Source: Bog-473 sp035534235 (lineage in GTDB: Bacteria; Actinomycetota; Acidimicrobiia; Acidimicrobiales; RAAP-2). From it: a stretch of 32,836 nucleotides of DNA. Shown here in pieces: positions 15,379-23,708 of the stretch; the stretch's first letter is position 1, and each line of letters opens with the position of its first letter. The notes below the pieces were generated by a model. The model was not told where the DNA came from. It made no database searches and worked only from the letters and a program-made list of their open reading frames with translations. The translations under genes were made by a program, and so were the position numbers. The DNA is taken from NCBI GenBank assembly GCA_035534235.1, contig DATLSH010000049.1, positions 1-32,836 of the forward strand. The letters are read 5' to 3'.

Positions 15379-16620
15379 TCAGCCAGCGGCGAAGACCACC
15401 GGCAGCGAGAGGGGTGAGCGGAACGCCATCCCCTCAATGTGCGGTGCCTCCGCGGCCGGGTCCAGCGTGAACGGTCCCAGGCGGTCGAAAAGGGTGTTGA
15501 TGGCCACGCGTGACTCCATGCGCGCCAGGTGCATGCCGAGGCAGACGTGGACGCCGAACCCGAAACCCACGTGCTGGCGGATCTCCCGGAACATGTCGTA
15601 GCGATCGGGATCGGGGTACTTGCGCTCGTCCCGGTTGGCGGCGCCCAGCAGGAGGGCGATGTCGGCACCGGCCTCAATCGGTACGCCGGCCAGGGTCGTG
15701 TCCCGCATGGCCCGGCGCAGGATCACGGTGACCGGAGGCTCCCAGCGCAGCGCTTCCTCGAACGCCTGGGGGTACAGGTCCCGGTCGTTGTAGAGGGCGT
15801 CGAACTGGCGGCGGTCGTTGAGCAGGGCGAGGAGCAGATTGCCCGTGGCGCGATAGGTGGTCTCCACGCCGGCGGGAAGCAGCAGGCGCAGGAAGGAGTA
15901 GATCTCCTCGTCGGTGAGCGTCTCCCCGTCGACTTCCACCCGCACCAGATCACTGATGAGGTCGTCCCCCGGAGCCGCCCGCCGCTCGCCCATGACGCCG
16001 GCGAAGTATTCGCGCAGCGCTTCGGAGGCCGCCACACCGCGGTCCCAGTTCGCCGCCACGCTGGTCAACTCGACGGCCCACCGTTGGAAGTTCGAGTAGT
16101 CGGCCCGGGGCAGCCCGAGGATGCGGGCGATGACCTGCGCCGGGTAGTTGAACGTAACCTCGCGGACCAGGTCGGCCCGACCACGGTCGATGAACGAGTC
16201 GATGAGCTCGTTGACCACCAGGGCGACGAGCTCGCCCTCCCACCGCTCCAGGACCTTGGAGCGGAAGCTGGGTGCGACCAGGGCCCGGGCCAGGCGGTGG
16301 TCGGGCTCGTCCATCTCCAAGATGGTGCGGCCCATGACCATGCCCATGACGCTTTCGTAGACACTGGAGGAGAACGTCACGTTGTCCCGCAGGACCTGGA
16401 CCACCTCATCGAACCCGAACACGGTCACCGGCGGGGGGCGGCTCGGATCGACGATGTCGGCACCCTCACCCAGGTCGATCGGGCCCGTGTGGACCGGGCA
16501 CTCCCGCCGCAGCTCGTGCATCCTCGGGTACGGGTCGCGAATATTGCCCGAGACCACGTCTTTGAGCTCGAACGGGTCAAACGGCACCGCCGACATGTCG
16601 GCTGTCTCAATGCCAGGCAT
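15379..16620 (-). CDS. Cytochrome P450 monooxygenase
   Basis: This is a 413-residue soluble bacterial P450. The oxygen-activating I-helix has LLPAGVETTYRA (an Glu-Thr acid-alcohol pair). The ExxR motif is in EEALRWEPP, and the heme loop is FGFGVHVCLGMHLAR with Cys360 as iron ligand. All core motifs are intact. The ATG at 16620 follows GGGGGAC. It is the first gene of the eight-gene minus-strand run and diverges from the TetR gene across an operator palindrome. It most likely hydroxylates the substrate that the downstream dehydrogenase and ligase process, using the ferredoxin encoded two genes on. The CYP family number and substrate cannot be assigned here. Confidence 0.95.
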   Translation of the reverse strand: MPGIETADMSAVPFDPFELKDVVSGNIRDPYPRMHELRRECPVHTGPIDLGEGADIVDPSRPPPVTVFGFDEVVQVLRDNVTFSSSVYESVMGMVMGRTILEMDEPDHRLARALVAPSFRSKVLERWEGELVALVVNELIDSFIDRGRADLVREVTFNYPAQVIARILGLPRADYSNFQRWAVELTSVAANWDRGVAASEALREYFAGVMGERRAAPGDDLISDLVRVEVDGETLTDEEIYSFLRLLLPAGVETTYRATGNLLLALLNDRRQFDALYNDRDLYPQAFEEALRWEPPVTVILRRAMRDTTLAGVPIEAGADIALLLGAANRDERKYPDPDRYDMFREIRQHVGFGFGVHVCLGMHLARMESRVAINTLFDRLGPFTLDPAAEAPHIEGMAFRSPLSLPVVFAAG

Positions 16621-16651
16621 TAAAGTCCCCCAGATCCACGGTGCCCAGGTG

Positions 16652-16683
16652 TTGACGAATGTGACACCGGTGTCATGTATAGC
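16652..16683 (+). promoter_or_regulatory. Candidate tetR promoter with operator in its spacer
   Basis: TTGACG (16652-16657) fits a -35. TGTATA (16676-16681) or TATAGC (16678-16683) could be the -10, with spacers of 18 or 20 bases. The palindrome at 16662-16675 fills the spacer, a classic position for repression. On the other strand TATACA lies just upstream of the same palindrome and may serve the P450. Confidence 0.4.
16662..16675. promoter_or_regulatory. Operator-like palindrome TGACAC-CG-GTGTCA between P450 and tetR
   Basis: This is a perfect 14-base palindrome in the 125-base divergent region. It is 41 bases before the P450 start and 70 before the tetR start. It is an exact copy of the element at 11281, 23709 and 30971 apart from the R/Y and central bases. 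A TetR gene next to such a site usually autoregulates (family knowledge). Confidence 0.75.
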
Positions 16684-16709
16684 AAACGCTGGTTGGGACG
16701 TCGAGAGCG

Positions 16710-16727
16710 CCCCCGTTTCGACGGGGG
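16710..16727 (+). promoter_or_regulatory. UUCG-capped hairpin in tetR leader
   Basis: CCCCCGT-TTCG-ACGGGGG forms a perfect 7-bp stem with an extra-stable UUCG loop, ending just before the AAAGG ribosome site at 16733-16737. There is no U tract, so it is not a normal terminator. It may set translation efficiency or mRNA stability. Confidence 0.5.
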
Positions 16728-16745
16728 GCCCGAAAGGTGCAGAAA

Positions 16746-17354
16746 ATGATGGTGAAGGTGAACGAGGACGACACGCCGTCCACCAGGCAGAGGATCCTCC
16801 AGATCGCCCTCTCCCTCATGTCCCAAAAAGGGGTCGACGGCACCAGCATGCGCGATCTGGCCTCGGCCACCGGGCTCAATGTGGCGTCGCTCTACCATTA
16901 CTTCCCCTCCAAGCGGGATCTGCTCGAAGCCGTCCTGTCGGAGCGGGGCTACCTCCCGGTCGGGGCCGGGTGGCACATGCCCAAGGACGAGCCGGCGCCC
17001 GAGGACCCGCTGGCCGCCCTGCTGTCCGACATCTTGGGGTCCATGTTCGAGATCGACGACTTCGTCCGCCTCATGGTCGGCGAGGCCATGCGGGGCGAGG
17101 AAACTGCCCGCGCCATGGGCCTGGACCTCTTCACGACCTTCCACGCGTCAATTGAAGAGTGGGTGAAGGAGCACCGCCCCGATCTGGCCGAGCGAACCGG
17201 CGCCCCCGCCGTGGCTCGCCTCCTCAGCACCATGGTGGTCGGGATCTTCGTGTCCCATGCCGCCGGTGTGATCCCCACCGAGGAAGGGGGCCTGGCCGCC
17301 ATAGTGGCCCAGCGGGCCCAGGAGGCGGCGCAGATCCTCAGCCAGATCCCCTGA
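16746..17354 (+). CDS. TetR-family transcriptional regulator of the catabolic island
   Basis: This is a 202-residue protein. Residues about 12-60 form the TetR DNA-binding domain: RQRILQIALSLMSQKGVDG, then TSMRDLASATGLNVASLYHYF and SKRDLLEAV. The rest is a helical ligand-binding domain with no recognised motif, as usual. I prefer the ATG at 16746 with AAAGG eight bases before; ATG 16749 and GTG 16737 are alternatives. It is divergent from the P450 run, and a perfect palindrome lies between. By analogy with other TetR repressors of lipid catabolism the ligand may be an acyl-CoA intermediate. That the protein binds the repeated palindromes is inference. Its 3' end overlaps the convergent ligase gene by 17 bases. 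Confidence 0.9.
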   Translation: MMVKVNEDDTPSTRQRILQIALSLMSQKGVDGTSMRDLASATGLNVASLYHYFPSKRDLLEAVLSERGYLPVGAGWHMPKDEPAPEDPLAALLSDILGSMFEIDDFVRLMVGEAMRGEETARAMGLDLFTTFHASIEEWVKEHRPDLAERTGAPAVARLLSTMVVGIFVSHAAGVIPTEEGGLAAIVAQRAQEAAQILSQIP

Positions 17355-18843
17355 GCAACCTCTTGAGCACCTTGCCGTTGGGATCGCGGGGCAACTCGCC
17401 GACCTCCTCCCACTCGCGGGGGACCTTGTAGTCGGCCAGCCGCTCCCGCACGTGGGCGGCCAGCGCCTCCCACGACACCGGGGCCCGCAGCTCGACGAGC
17501 GCCTTCAGGTGCTCGCCGTCCCGGGCATCGGGGACGCCGAAGACGGCGCAGTCGACCACGTCGGGGTGCTCGTAGAGCACCTCTTCGATCTCCCGGGGGG
17601 CGATGTTCACCCCGCCCCAGAGCACCATGTCGGAGACCCGATCGGTGATGGTCAGGTAGCCGTCGGCACTGAGGTGGCCGATGTCACCCACGGTGAAGGC
17701 ATCCCCGAGCCACGCGTGGGCCGTGGCGTCGGGATCGTTGCGATAGGTGAAGCGCGAGGATGACGCGGGACGGATGAAGATGATCCCGTCCTCCCCGGCC
17801 ACCATGGCGGACCCGTCCTCGCCGCGAATGAGGATCTCCACTCCGGGCCAGGGGCGGCCGACGGAGCCCGGGTGTTCCAGCCACTCCTGGGGGCTGATGC
17901 GGGTGGCGCCGCCCTCACTGGCGCCGTACAACTCATGGAATTCGGTCCCGGGGAACGCCGCCATCATCCGCCTCTTCACCGACAGTGGGCAGGGAGCGCC
18001 GCCGTGCACGACCAGCTTCAGGCTCCTGGCGTCGATGGCCGTCCGCGTTGGCTCGGGCAGCTGCAGCACCCGGATGAAGTGGGCCGGCACCATGAACGAG
18101 CGGGTGCCCCCGTAGCGCTCCACCGTCCGCAGGAAACCCTCGGCGTCGAAGCGGGAGGGCAGCACGGTGGTGGCACCGGCATAGAGCGCCGTCAGGCCCC
18201 AGCCGGCATGGGACGCGTGATAGCACGGTCCCGACATCACGTAGACGTCGTCCTCCGACCAACCCCACAGCGCCACCTGTCCCCCCATGCTCAGGTGGCG
18301 CACCGCGGGATCGCCCAGACCGGCGTGGACCACCCCCTTGGGGTGCGCCGTGGTGCCCGAGGTGTAGAAGATGAGTTCCGGGCCGGCGCCGCTGTCCAGT
18401 GAGGCGTCGGCCGTCGCGGCCTCCACCAGGTGCTCGTAGGAGCGACCGCTCCGCTTCGGCGCGCCGAGGAGCACCAACTCCCTCTCCCCGCCTGGCGGCA
18501 GATGCGCGCTCAGATCCTGATGGCCGACCACCACTCCCACCCGGGCGTCGTCCAGGAGGTAGGCCAGCTCGACCTCCTTGAGGTGCCAGTTGAGGGGGAG
18601 GAACGCCGCCCCGGCCATGGCGGCGGCCGTGGCCACCTCGAAGGGCTCCGGGCCGTTGCGCAGGACGGCCGCCACCGGCCGGTCGGGGCCCGCACCGCGG
18701 GCGCGCAGCACCCGGGCCAACCTGCGGGCGCGCCCGTCCAACTCGCCGTAGGTCCGGATGACCGCGCCACCCTCGGCATCGGGGGCGATCAGGGCCGGCC
18801 GCTGCGGTGCCTGGCGGGCGTGCTCGGTCACACCGCGGGTCAT
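17338..18843 (-). CDS. AMP-forming acyl-CoA synthetase (FadD-like)
   Basis: This is a 501-residue ligase. It has the phosphate loop FYTSGTTAHPKGVVH (about residues 160-174), LYGASEGGATR, VGDIGHLSADGYLTITDR as the hinge motif, GGVNIAPREIEEVLYEHP, and the terminal catalytic lysine in DPNGKVLKR. The frame stays open upstream to 19368, but that part is antisense to the next gene; the ATG at 18843 gives the normal length. It is transcribed away from the PaaK-like gene, 76 bases apart. Substrate unknown; its presence beside the TetR gene suggests the same pathway. Confidence 0.88.
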   Translation of the reverse strand: MTRGVTEHARQAPQRPALIAPDAEGGAVIRTYGELDGRARRLARVLRARGAGPDRPVAAVLRNGPEPFEVATAAAMAGAAFLPLNWHLKEVELAYLLDDARVGVVVGHQDLSAHLPPGGERELVLLGAPKRSGRSYEHLVEAATADASLDSGAGPELIFYTSGTTAHPKGVVHAGLGDPAVRHLSMGGQVALWGWSEDDVYVMSGPCYHASHAGWGLTALYAGATTVLPSRFDAEGFLRTVERYGGTRSFMVPAHFIRVLQLPEPTRTAIDARSLKLVVHGGAPCPLSVKRRMMAAFPGTEFHELYGASEGGATRISPQEWLEHPGSVGRPWPGVEILIRGEDGSAMVAGEDGIIFIRPASSSRFTYRNDPDATAHAWLGDAFTVGDIGHLSADGYLTITDRVSDMVLWGGVNIAPREIEEVLYEHPDVVDCAVFGVPDARDGEHLKALVELRAPVSWEALAAHVRERLADYKVPREWEEVGELPRDPNGKVLKRLLRGSG

Positions 18844-18906
18844 GGCGCCGGAACGTAGCCCGGCCCGCCACCGGTTGCCACCCGTGGACCCCTGACGGCG
18901 CATCAC

Positions 18907-18912
18907 TACACT
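18907..18912 (+). promoter_or_regulatory. Candidate -10 for leaderless transcript
   Basis: TACACT matches TAnnnT and ends seven bases before the ATG at 18920, so transcription would start at about the start codon. No ribosome site is present. The last T is also the first base of the operator-like element. Confidence 0.5.
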
Positions 18913-18925
18913 GACGCCAATGTCA
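18912..18925. promoter_or_regulatory. Operator-like element TGACGC-CA-ATGTCA overlapping a start codon
   Basis: It matches TGACRC-NN-GYGTCA at 11 of 12 defined positions and is flanked by C...G, giving a CTGAC/GTCAG outer repeat. The one deviation (G to A) is the A of the ATG at 18920. A bound repressor would cover the transcription start. Confidence 0.55.
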
Positions 18926-20275
18926 GACTCCGCCCCCGTCTCCACCCCCGCATTCGGTCCCGGCCTCCTCGGCCCCATCCCCCGGCCGGACAGCCAGAAA
19001 TTGTGGGACCCCGCCCACCAGGCCATGGACCCCGGGCAGCGCCGGGAGCTCCAGGACCAGCGCGTCCGGGATCTCATCCGCCGCGTCATCGAGACCCCGG
19101 TCCCCCTCTTCGCCTCCAAGCTCAAGGAGGCCGGGATCACGTCGCCCGACGACGTCAAGGGGGTCGACGACCTGGCCCGGGTGCCGCTGACGGTCAAGCA
19201 GGACCTGCGCGACTCGGAGGCGGAGGCGCCGCCATGGGGCAGGTACCGCTTCACGGACCCCCGGCACGCCGTGCGGCTGGGCACCTCGACCGGGACCACC
19301 GGGCAACCGACCATCACGGTATGGACCCGCAAGGACATCTGGATCGAGTACGAGTCGGGGGCCCGCAACTGGTGGCGCTTCGGTTACCGGCCCGGTCAGA
19401 TCATCACCCATGCCCACCCGGCCTACCTATACGGCGGCGGCACCATGCTGCAGCAGACCTACGAGTACTTCGGCATGCTCAGCCTGTGGGTCCCCCCGCC
19501 CGACACCGACGAGCTGGCCGAACAGGCCGTGCGCTTCTGGACCCGGGTGACGCCGGACCACCCGTTCATGGGCTTCGCCACCGGGCGCTTCATTGAGGTG
19601 GCGGGGAAACTGGGCATCGCGCTGGAGGACGCCGGGCTGACGGGGCTCAAGGCCCCCATCGGCTTCGGGCTGGGCCGGGGCGGCATGCCCCTCATGACGG
19701 CGGGGGCCGAGTGCTACTCGTTCGTGGGCGGGCCCTGCGGCCAGTCGCCGGGCGCCCACATCCATGAGGACTGGGCCGTGGTGCAGGCCGTGGACCCGAC
19801 CACCGGTCAGGAGGTGCCCGACGGCGAGTGGGGCAACCTCACCGTGACCACGCTCGACCGCGACAACGGACTGTTGCGCTACGACCTCGAAGAGGCCTGT
19901 GCCATTGTGCGCGAGCCCTGCCCCTGTGGCGAGACCTCCATCCGGGGGCTCTGGGGCGGGCGCTTCAAGGACCTCCTTGAGTGCCAGGGCACCCGCTTCC
20001 AGGTGAACGAGCTCGAAGGGGTGCTGCGTGGCATCGACGCCTTCCGCGAGCCGTCACTGGAGTACCAGATCGTGCGGCCCGACGGGAGCGGCGCCGACCT
20101 GGTGGTCAAGGTGGAGGTGGCCAGCGAGGACCCGGGCGTCCGCCAAGGTGCGCAGGCCCAGGGGGTGGCCGCCATCCGTGAGGCCCTCGGCGTACAGGCG
20201 GCCATCGACATCCTGAACCGCGACACCATCCCCCGGGCGGGCTACAAGGCCACCCGGGTCATCGACCCCGAGTAG
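18920..20275 (+). CDS. PaaK-like phenylacetate-CoA ligase-family enzyme
   Basis: This is a 451-residue adenylate-forming ligase of the PaaK/CapK branch. The family start LWDPAHQAMDPGQRRELQ is at about residues 29-46. GTSTGTTGQPT is the phosphate loop, and YDLEEACAIV with CPCGET are the later conserved blocks. A C-terminal lysine is in RAGYKATRVID. The ATG at 18920 is required because the next start would cut into the family start. These enzymes activate aromatic or other carboxylates to CoA esters. It is the only plus-strand gene between the TetR gene and the next divergent pair, and its start lies inside an operator-like element. Convergent with the cyclic-nucleotide-binding gene. Confidence 0.88.
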   Translation: MSDSAPVSTPAFGPGLLGPIPRPDSQKLWDPAHQAMDPGQRRELQDQRVRDLIRRVIETPVPLFASKLKEAGITSPDDVKGVDDLARVPLTVKQDLRDSEAEAPPWGRYRFTDPRHAVRLGTSTGTTGQPTITVWTRKDIWIEYESGARNWWRFGYRPGQIITHAHPAYLYGGGTMLQQTYEYFGMLSLWVPPPDTDELAEQAVRFWTRVTPDHPFMGFATGRFIEVAGKLGIALEDAGLTGLKAPIGFGLGRGGMPLMTAGAECYSFVGGPCGQSPGAHIHEDWAVVQAVDPTTGQEVPDGEWGNLTVTTLDRDNGLLRYDLEEACAIVREPCPCGETSIRGLWGGRFKDLLECQGTRFQVNELEGVLRGIDAFREPSLEYQIVRPDGSGADLVVKVEVASEDPGVRQGAQAQGVAAIREALGVQAAIDILNRDTIPRAGYKATRVIDPE

Positions 20276-20323
20276 GCCCGCCGGTCCGGGCGCCCGAGAA
20301 GGTGTCCTTGCGACGGGGCCGCT

Positions 20324-20351
20324 GCGGCGCGGCTCGACCGCGGCGCGCCGC
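20324..20351. terminator. GC-rich hairpin between convergent genes
   Basis: GCGGCGCG (20324-20331) pairs with CGCGCCGC (20344-20351) across a 12-base loop, followed by TCTTCC on the plus strand. It lies between the converging PaaK-like and cyclic-nucleotide-binding genes and may end transcription from either side. No long T run. Confidence 0.35.
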
Positions 20352-20362
20352 TCTTCCGGCGA

Positions 20363-20794
20363 TCAGTGTGAGTACTGCGCGTCCTTCTCGGCCAGGCGTT
20401 CGGCCAGGCGGGCCAGCATCTTGACCCCGATGCCGGGAGTGGTCATCAACATGGAGCGGAACTCGCGGGCGTCGAAGACCAGCAGCTCCATCGGGGTCAC
20501 GGCGATCACGTCGGCGGTGCGGATGCCGCCGTGCAGGAGGGCCAGCTCCCCGAAATACCCCCCGGGTTCGAACCGCGCCACCTCACGGCGCCCCACCTTG
20601 CAGACGGCCGTCCCCTCAATCACCAGGAAGAACTCCCGGCCGGGCTTCCCGTTCTTGATCAGGACGGCTCCCGGTTCGGCGCCGATCGGGGTGCCGAGAT
20701 GCGCGATGGCTCGGAGTTCGCTCCTTGAGCAGGCCGAGAAAAGAGCCACGGCGCCGAGAAGGTCGACCTGGTCCTTTGGAATCCCACTGCGCAT
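20363..20794 (-). CDS. Stand-alone cyclic-nucleotide-binding-domain protein
   Basis: This is a 143-residue protein made almost wholly of one cNMP-binding beta-roll. It has LFSACSRSELRAIAHLG at the start, then GREFFLVIEGTAVCKVG, and the phosphate-binding cassette FGELALLHGGIRTADV, where the FGE glutamate and the arginine that contact cAMP are kept. There is no DNA-binding domain or other effector domain, so it is not a CRP-like regulator by itself. I chose the ATG at 20794, with AAAAGG upstream, over the GTG at 20800. It might sense cAMP and act through a partner, or be a degenerate family member; context gives no further help. Confidence 0.85.
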   Translation of the reverse strand: MRSGIPKDQVDLLGAVALFSACSRSELRAIAHLGTPIGAEPGAVLIKNGKPGREFFLVIEGTAVCKVGRREVARFEPGGYFGELALLHGGIRTADVIAVTPMELLVFDAREFRSMLMTTPGIGVKMLARLAERLAEKDAQYSH

Positions 20795-20861
20795 GTCCAC
20801 CGCCTTTTCGGTCCCCGGGGTGAGCGTACATGGACCGCGTCCGAGCGTGCGGTTTGGGAAC

Positions 20862-22520
20862 CTACGCGCCGGCCCGCAGCTGGTCGCGCAGGACGAACTT
20901 CTGCACCTTGCCCGAGGCGGTCCGGGGCAGCTCGCTCACGAAGCGCAATTCCTCGGGCCATTTCTGCCGGGCCAGGCCGGCTGCCGCCAGGTGGGCCCGC
21001 ACGGCCTGAAGGTCAGGGGGCTGGGCGCCCCCCTGCATGCGGAAGAAGGCACAGCCGTGTTCGCCGAAGCGCTCATCGGGCGCCGCCACCACCGCCACCT
21101 CGGCCACGCCGTCCATGTGGGCCAGCAGCTGCTCCACCTCGGCGGCGCTGACGTTCTCCCCGCCCCGGATGATGATGTCCTTCACCCGGTCGGTGATGGT
21201 CAGGTAGCCCTCGGGATCGAGCACACCGACGTCGCCGGTGCGGAACCAACCGTCGGCGTCCACGGCTGTGTCCGTCAGGTCCGGGTCCGTGTACCCGGCG
21301 AAGCGATCGGGGCCGCGGGACAGGATCTCGCCCGGCCGGCCGACCCCCACGTCGTGACCGTCCTCGTCCACGGTGCGCACCTCGACCCATTGCAGCGGGT
21401 GGCCATCGGTGTGGATCCTCTTCTCCTTGGGGTCGGAGTGCTGGGAACCGGTGACCGACGGGTGCTCGGTGCACCCGTAGGAGCGCACCAGCGAGATCCC
21501 CAGTTCGTCCGCCCGGTCGGCCACCGCGTTGGGGATGGGTGAGCCGCCCAGGCCGATGTAGCGCATGAGGGCGACGTGCTCGGGCCCGAAGCCGGGGCAG
21601 TCCAGCAGGCTGGTGAAGAAGTAGGTCGAGCCGCTGCCGGCGCCGATCCCCTCTTCGACCATGGCGGCCAGGACGGCGGGCGGGTCCCACCCGTCGATCA
21701 GGTAGAGGGGGCGACCGCCGACCAGGGGGCAGAGGAGGCCGGCCAGCATGCCGATGGCATGGCCGACCGGGGCACCGGTGAGGTTGGCCCGGTCGCGCTC
21801 GGCCTGATGGGCCGAAAGCTGGCGCACCTCGCAGCCGAGCGTCCGGTGGGTGTGCACCACACCCTTGGGATCGGCCGTGGTCCCCGAGGTGTAGGCGATG
21901 AGGGCCGGCCCCTCGGGATTCACGGCAGCCGGACCCTCAATCGGTGCGCCCTGTCGCAATGCTCCGAAGCTCATGGCGCCGGCCCGGCGCACCTCGTCCG
22001 CCGGTACGTCGCCGACGACGACCACGCTTTCCAGGTCGACCAGCGAGTCGCGGATGGTGGCCAACTCGGCCAGGTAGTCACGCTGCCCCATGCGGCCGAC
22101 GATGACCAGGGCCCGGGCCCGGCTCTGGCGCAGGATGAAGCCGACCTCCTTGGGCCCGTAGAAGTGCACGATGGGGACGATGGTGACGCCGAGCATGGCG
22201 CAGGCGTAGAACGTGAGGGCCGCCTCCACCCAGTTGGGCAGCTGGAAGGCCACCAGGTCGCCCGGGCCCAGCCCCAGGGCGCGCAATCCGCCGGCCACCC
22301 GGAGCGACTCCTCGTACGCCGCCCCCACCGTCCCGGTGTGGGGGTTGGTGGGCGACCAGATCCGGAACCGTCGGGTCGGGTCCTCCAGCAGGGCATCGGC
22401 CAGGAACTGGCCCAGCGAGCGGTCGTCCCAGGCGCCCTCGGCCAGGTAGCGGGCGGCCAGTTCCGGCGGCATCGGGCGGAGGTCGAATGGCGCGGGTGCT
22501 CTCCCCCCACGGTCCCCCAT
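20862..22520 (-). CDS. AMP-forming acyl-CoA synthetase (FadD/cyclohexanecarboxylate-CoA ligase-like)
   Basis: This is a 552-residue ligase. It has AYTSGTTADPKGVVHTH (about residues 191-207), SYGCTEHPSVTG, RTGDVGVLDPEGYLTITDR, GGENVSAAEVEQLL, and the C-terminal catalytic lysine in TASGKVQKF. The ATG at 22520 gives normal length; the frame is open further up but there it is antisense or shared with the upstream gene. It begins 25 bases after the stop of the beta-like acyl-CoA dehydrogenase, so the two probably form an operon: activation, then dehydrogenation. Related enzymes handle cyclic, branched or bulky acids as well as fatty acids, so the substrate is open. Confidence 0.88.
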   Translation of the reverse strand: MGDRGGRAPAPFDLRPMPPELAARYLAEGAWDDRSLGQFLADALLEDPTRRFRIWSPTNPHTGTVGAAYEESLRVAGGLRALGLGPGDLVAFQLPNWVEAALTFYACAMLGVTIVPIVHFYGPKEVGFILRQSRARALVIVGRMGQRDYLAELATIRDSLVDLESVVVVGDVPADEVRRAGAMSFGALRQGAPIEGPAAVNPEGPALIAYTSGTTADPKGVVHTHRTLGCEVRQLSAHQAERDRANLTGAPVGHAIGMLAGLLCPLVGGRPLYLIDGWDPPAVLAAMVEEGIGAGSGSTYFFTSLLDCPGFGPEHVALMRYIGLGGSPIPNAVADRADELGISLVRSYGCTEHPSVTGSQHSDPKEKRIHTDGHPLQWVEVRTVDEDGHDVGVGRPGEILSRGPDRFAGYTDPDLTDTAVDADGWFRTGDVGVLDPEGYLTITDRVKDIIIRGGENVSAAEVEQLLAHMDGVAEVAVVAAPDERFGEHGCAFFRMQGGAQPPDLQAVRAHLAAAGLARQKWPEELRFVSELPRTASGKVQKFVLRDQLRAGA

Positions 22521-22545
22521 CAGATGGCGTATCCCATGGTCCGGT

Positions 22546-23646
22546 TCAGGCCGACTCAATGAAGAGCGAGGCCAGGCGGTGGCGGAATGAGCCGGCGCCG
22601 CCGGAGAGGACCTCGTTCTGCTTGACCCGCTTGAAGAGGAAGTGGGCGTCGTTGGACCAGGTGAAGCCCACGCCGCCATGGAGCTGAATATCGTCGCCCG
22701 TCACCCGCACTCCCGCCTCGGCGGCGTAGCTGGCCGCCATGGCGGCCGACTGGGCCCGCTCGGGGGACTCGGTGTCCGAGGCCCAGGCCGCGAATTGCAC
22801 ACCGGCCCGGGCCATCTCCACCTGCTGGAACATCTCCACCAGACGGTGGCGCACGCTCTGGTAGGTGGCCACCGGACGGTCGAAGACGATGCGCCCCGAC
22901 GTGTAGGCGATGGCCTCCGCCAGGGCCCGGTCGGCCGCGCCCACGGTCTCGGCGGCCAGGGCGACGGCGCTGTCGTCGGCCACACGCCGCCAGAGGGCGG
23001 CCTGGCTGCCACCGGGACCCAGGGGGACGGCCGGGGTGTCGTCGAGGACGAGGCGGGCCACCTTGCGGGTGGGGTCCAAGGAGGGCACGAGCTCGGCCTG
23101 GGGGGACTCAACCAGGTACGAGTGCACGCCCTCCTCGCTGCGGGCCACCACAATGACCCAGTCGGCGCTGTGCCCGTCGATCACCAGGGGCTTGTGCCCG
23201 GTGAGCACCCATTGGGCCGCCTTGCGGCGGGCCCGGGTGCGCACGGTGCCCAGCGGGTCACCGTGCCCCTGCTCGCCCAGGGCGACGGTGCCCCGACGGG
23301 TGCCGGCGACCAGGTCGCCCAGCAGCTCGGTCGCACCGAGGGCGCGGGCGGCCAGCGTGGCGGCGATGGCGGAGGAGAAGAACGGCCCGGGCAGGGGGAT
23401 CCGTCCCATCTGCTCGGCCACGATGCACATTTCCAGCAGGCCCGTCCCGGTGCCACCTTGCGTCTCGGGGACCAGAAGGCCGGTCCAGCCAAGTTCCACC
23501 AGCGTGTTCCACAGGGCCACCGTGGTCCCGGTGGGGTCGTCGGCCAGCTCCCGCACCAGCTCGGGACCGCACTCGCGCTCGAGTGCGGCGCGGGCAACGT
23601 CCTGGAGCGCCAACTGCTCGGCATCGTAGGTGAAGTCCACTGCCAT
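22546..23646 (-). CDS. Acyl-CoA dehydrogenase, beta-like subunit with altered FAD motif
   Basis: This is a 366-residue protein. It has LVELGWTGLLVPETQGGTG at about residues 48-66 and LHGGVGFTWSNDAHFLFKR near the end, both typical of FadE27/ChsE5-like subunits. The usual RxQFGxPIxxxQ segment reads RIVFDRPVATYQSVRHRL, with the QFG changed to VFD. That may weaken flavin contact, as happens in one partner of heterotetrameric dehydrogenases. The ATG at 23646 follows GAGGG. It is divergent from an alpha-like dehydrogenase gene, which is the obvious partner. It leads a two-gene unit with the ligase downstream. Confidence 0.87.
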   Translation of the reverse strand: MAVDFTYDAEQLALQDVARAALERECGPELVRELADDPTGTTVALWNTLVELGWTGLLVPETQGGTGTGLLEMCIVAEQMGRIPLPGPFFSSAIAATLAARALGATELLGDLVAGTRRGTVALGEQGHGDPLGTVRTRARRKAAQWVLTGHKPLVIDGHSADWVIVVARSEEGVHSYLVESPQAELVPSLDPTRKVARLVLDDTPAVPLGPGGSQAALWRRVADDSAVALAAETVGAADRALAEAIAYTSGRIVFDRPVATYQSVRHRLVEMFQQVEMARAGVQFAAWASDTESPERAQSAAMAASYAAEAGVRVTGDDIQLHGGVGFTWSNDAHFLFKRVKQNEVLSGGAGSFRHRLASLFIESA

Positions 23647-23654
23647 CCCTCACT

Positions 23655-23700
23655 GACCGTCGACGGTCGCTCACGGTCACTCGCGGTCGCCGACGGCCTC
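23655..23700. repeat. 10-base-phased repeat array with 14-base palindrome
   Basis: GACCGTCGACGGTC (23655-23668) is a perfect palindrome. From 23664 the unit CGGTCRC recurs at 23674 and 23684, with a diverged CGGCCTC copy at 23694, every unit exactly 10 bases apart, one helical turn. It fills the space between the start of the minus-strand dehydrogenase and the operator at 23709. It may be a site for a second regulator or a bending element. Confidence 0.55.
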
Positions 23701-23708
23701 CCCGACCC

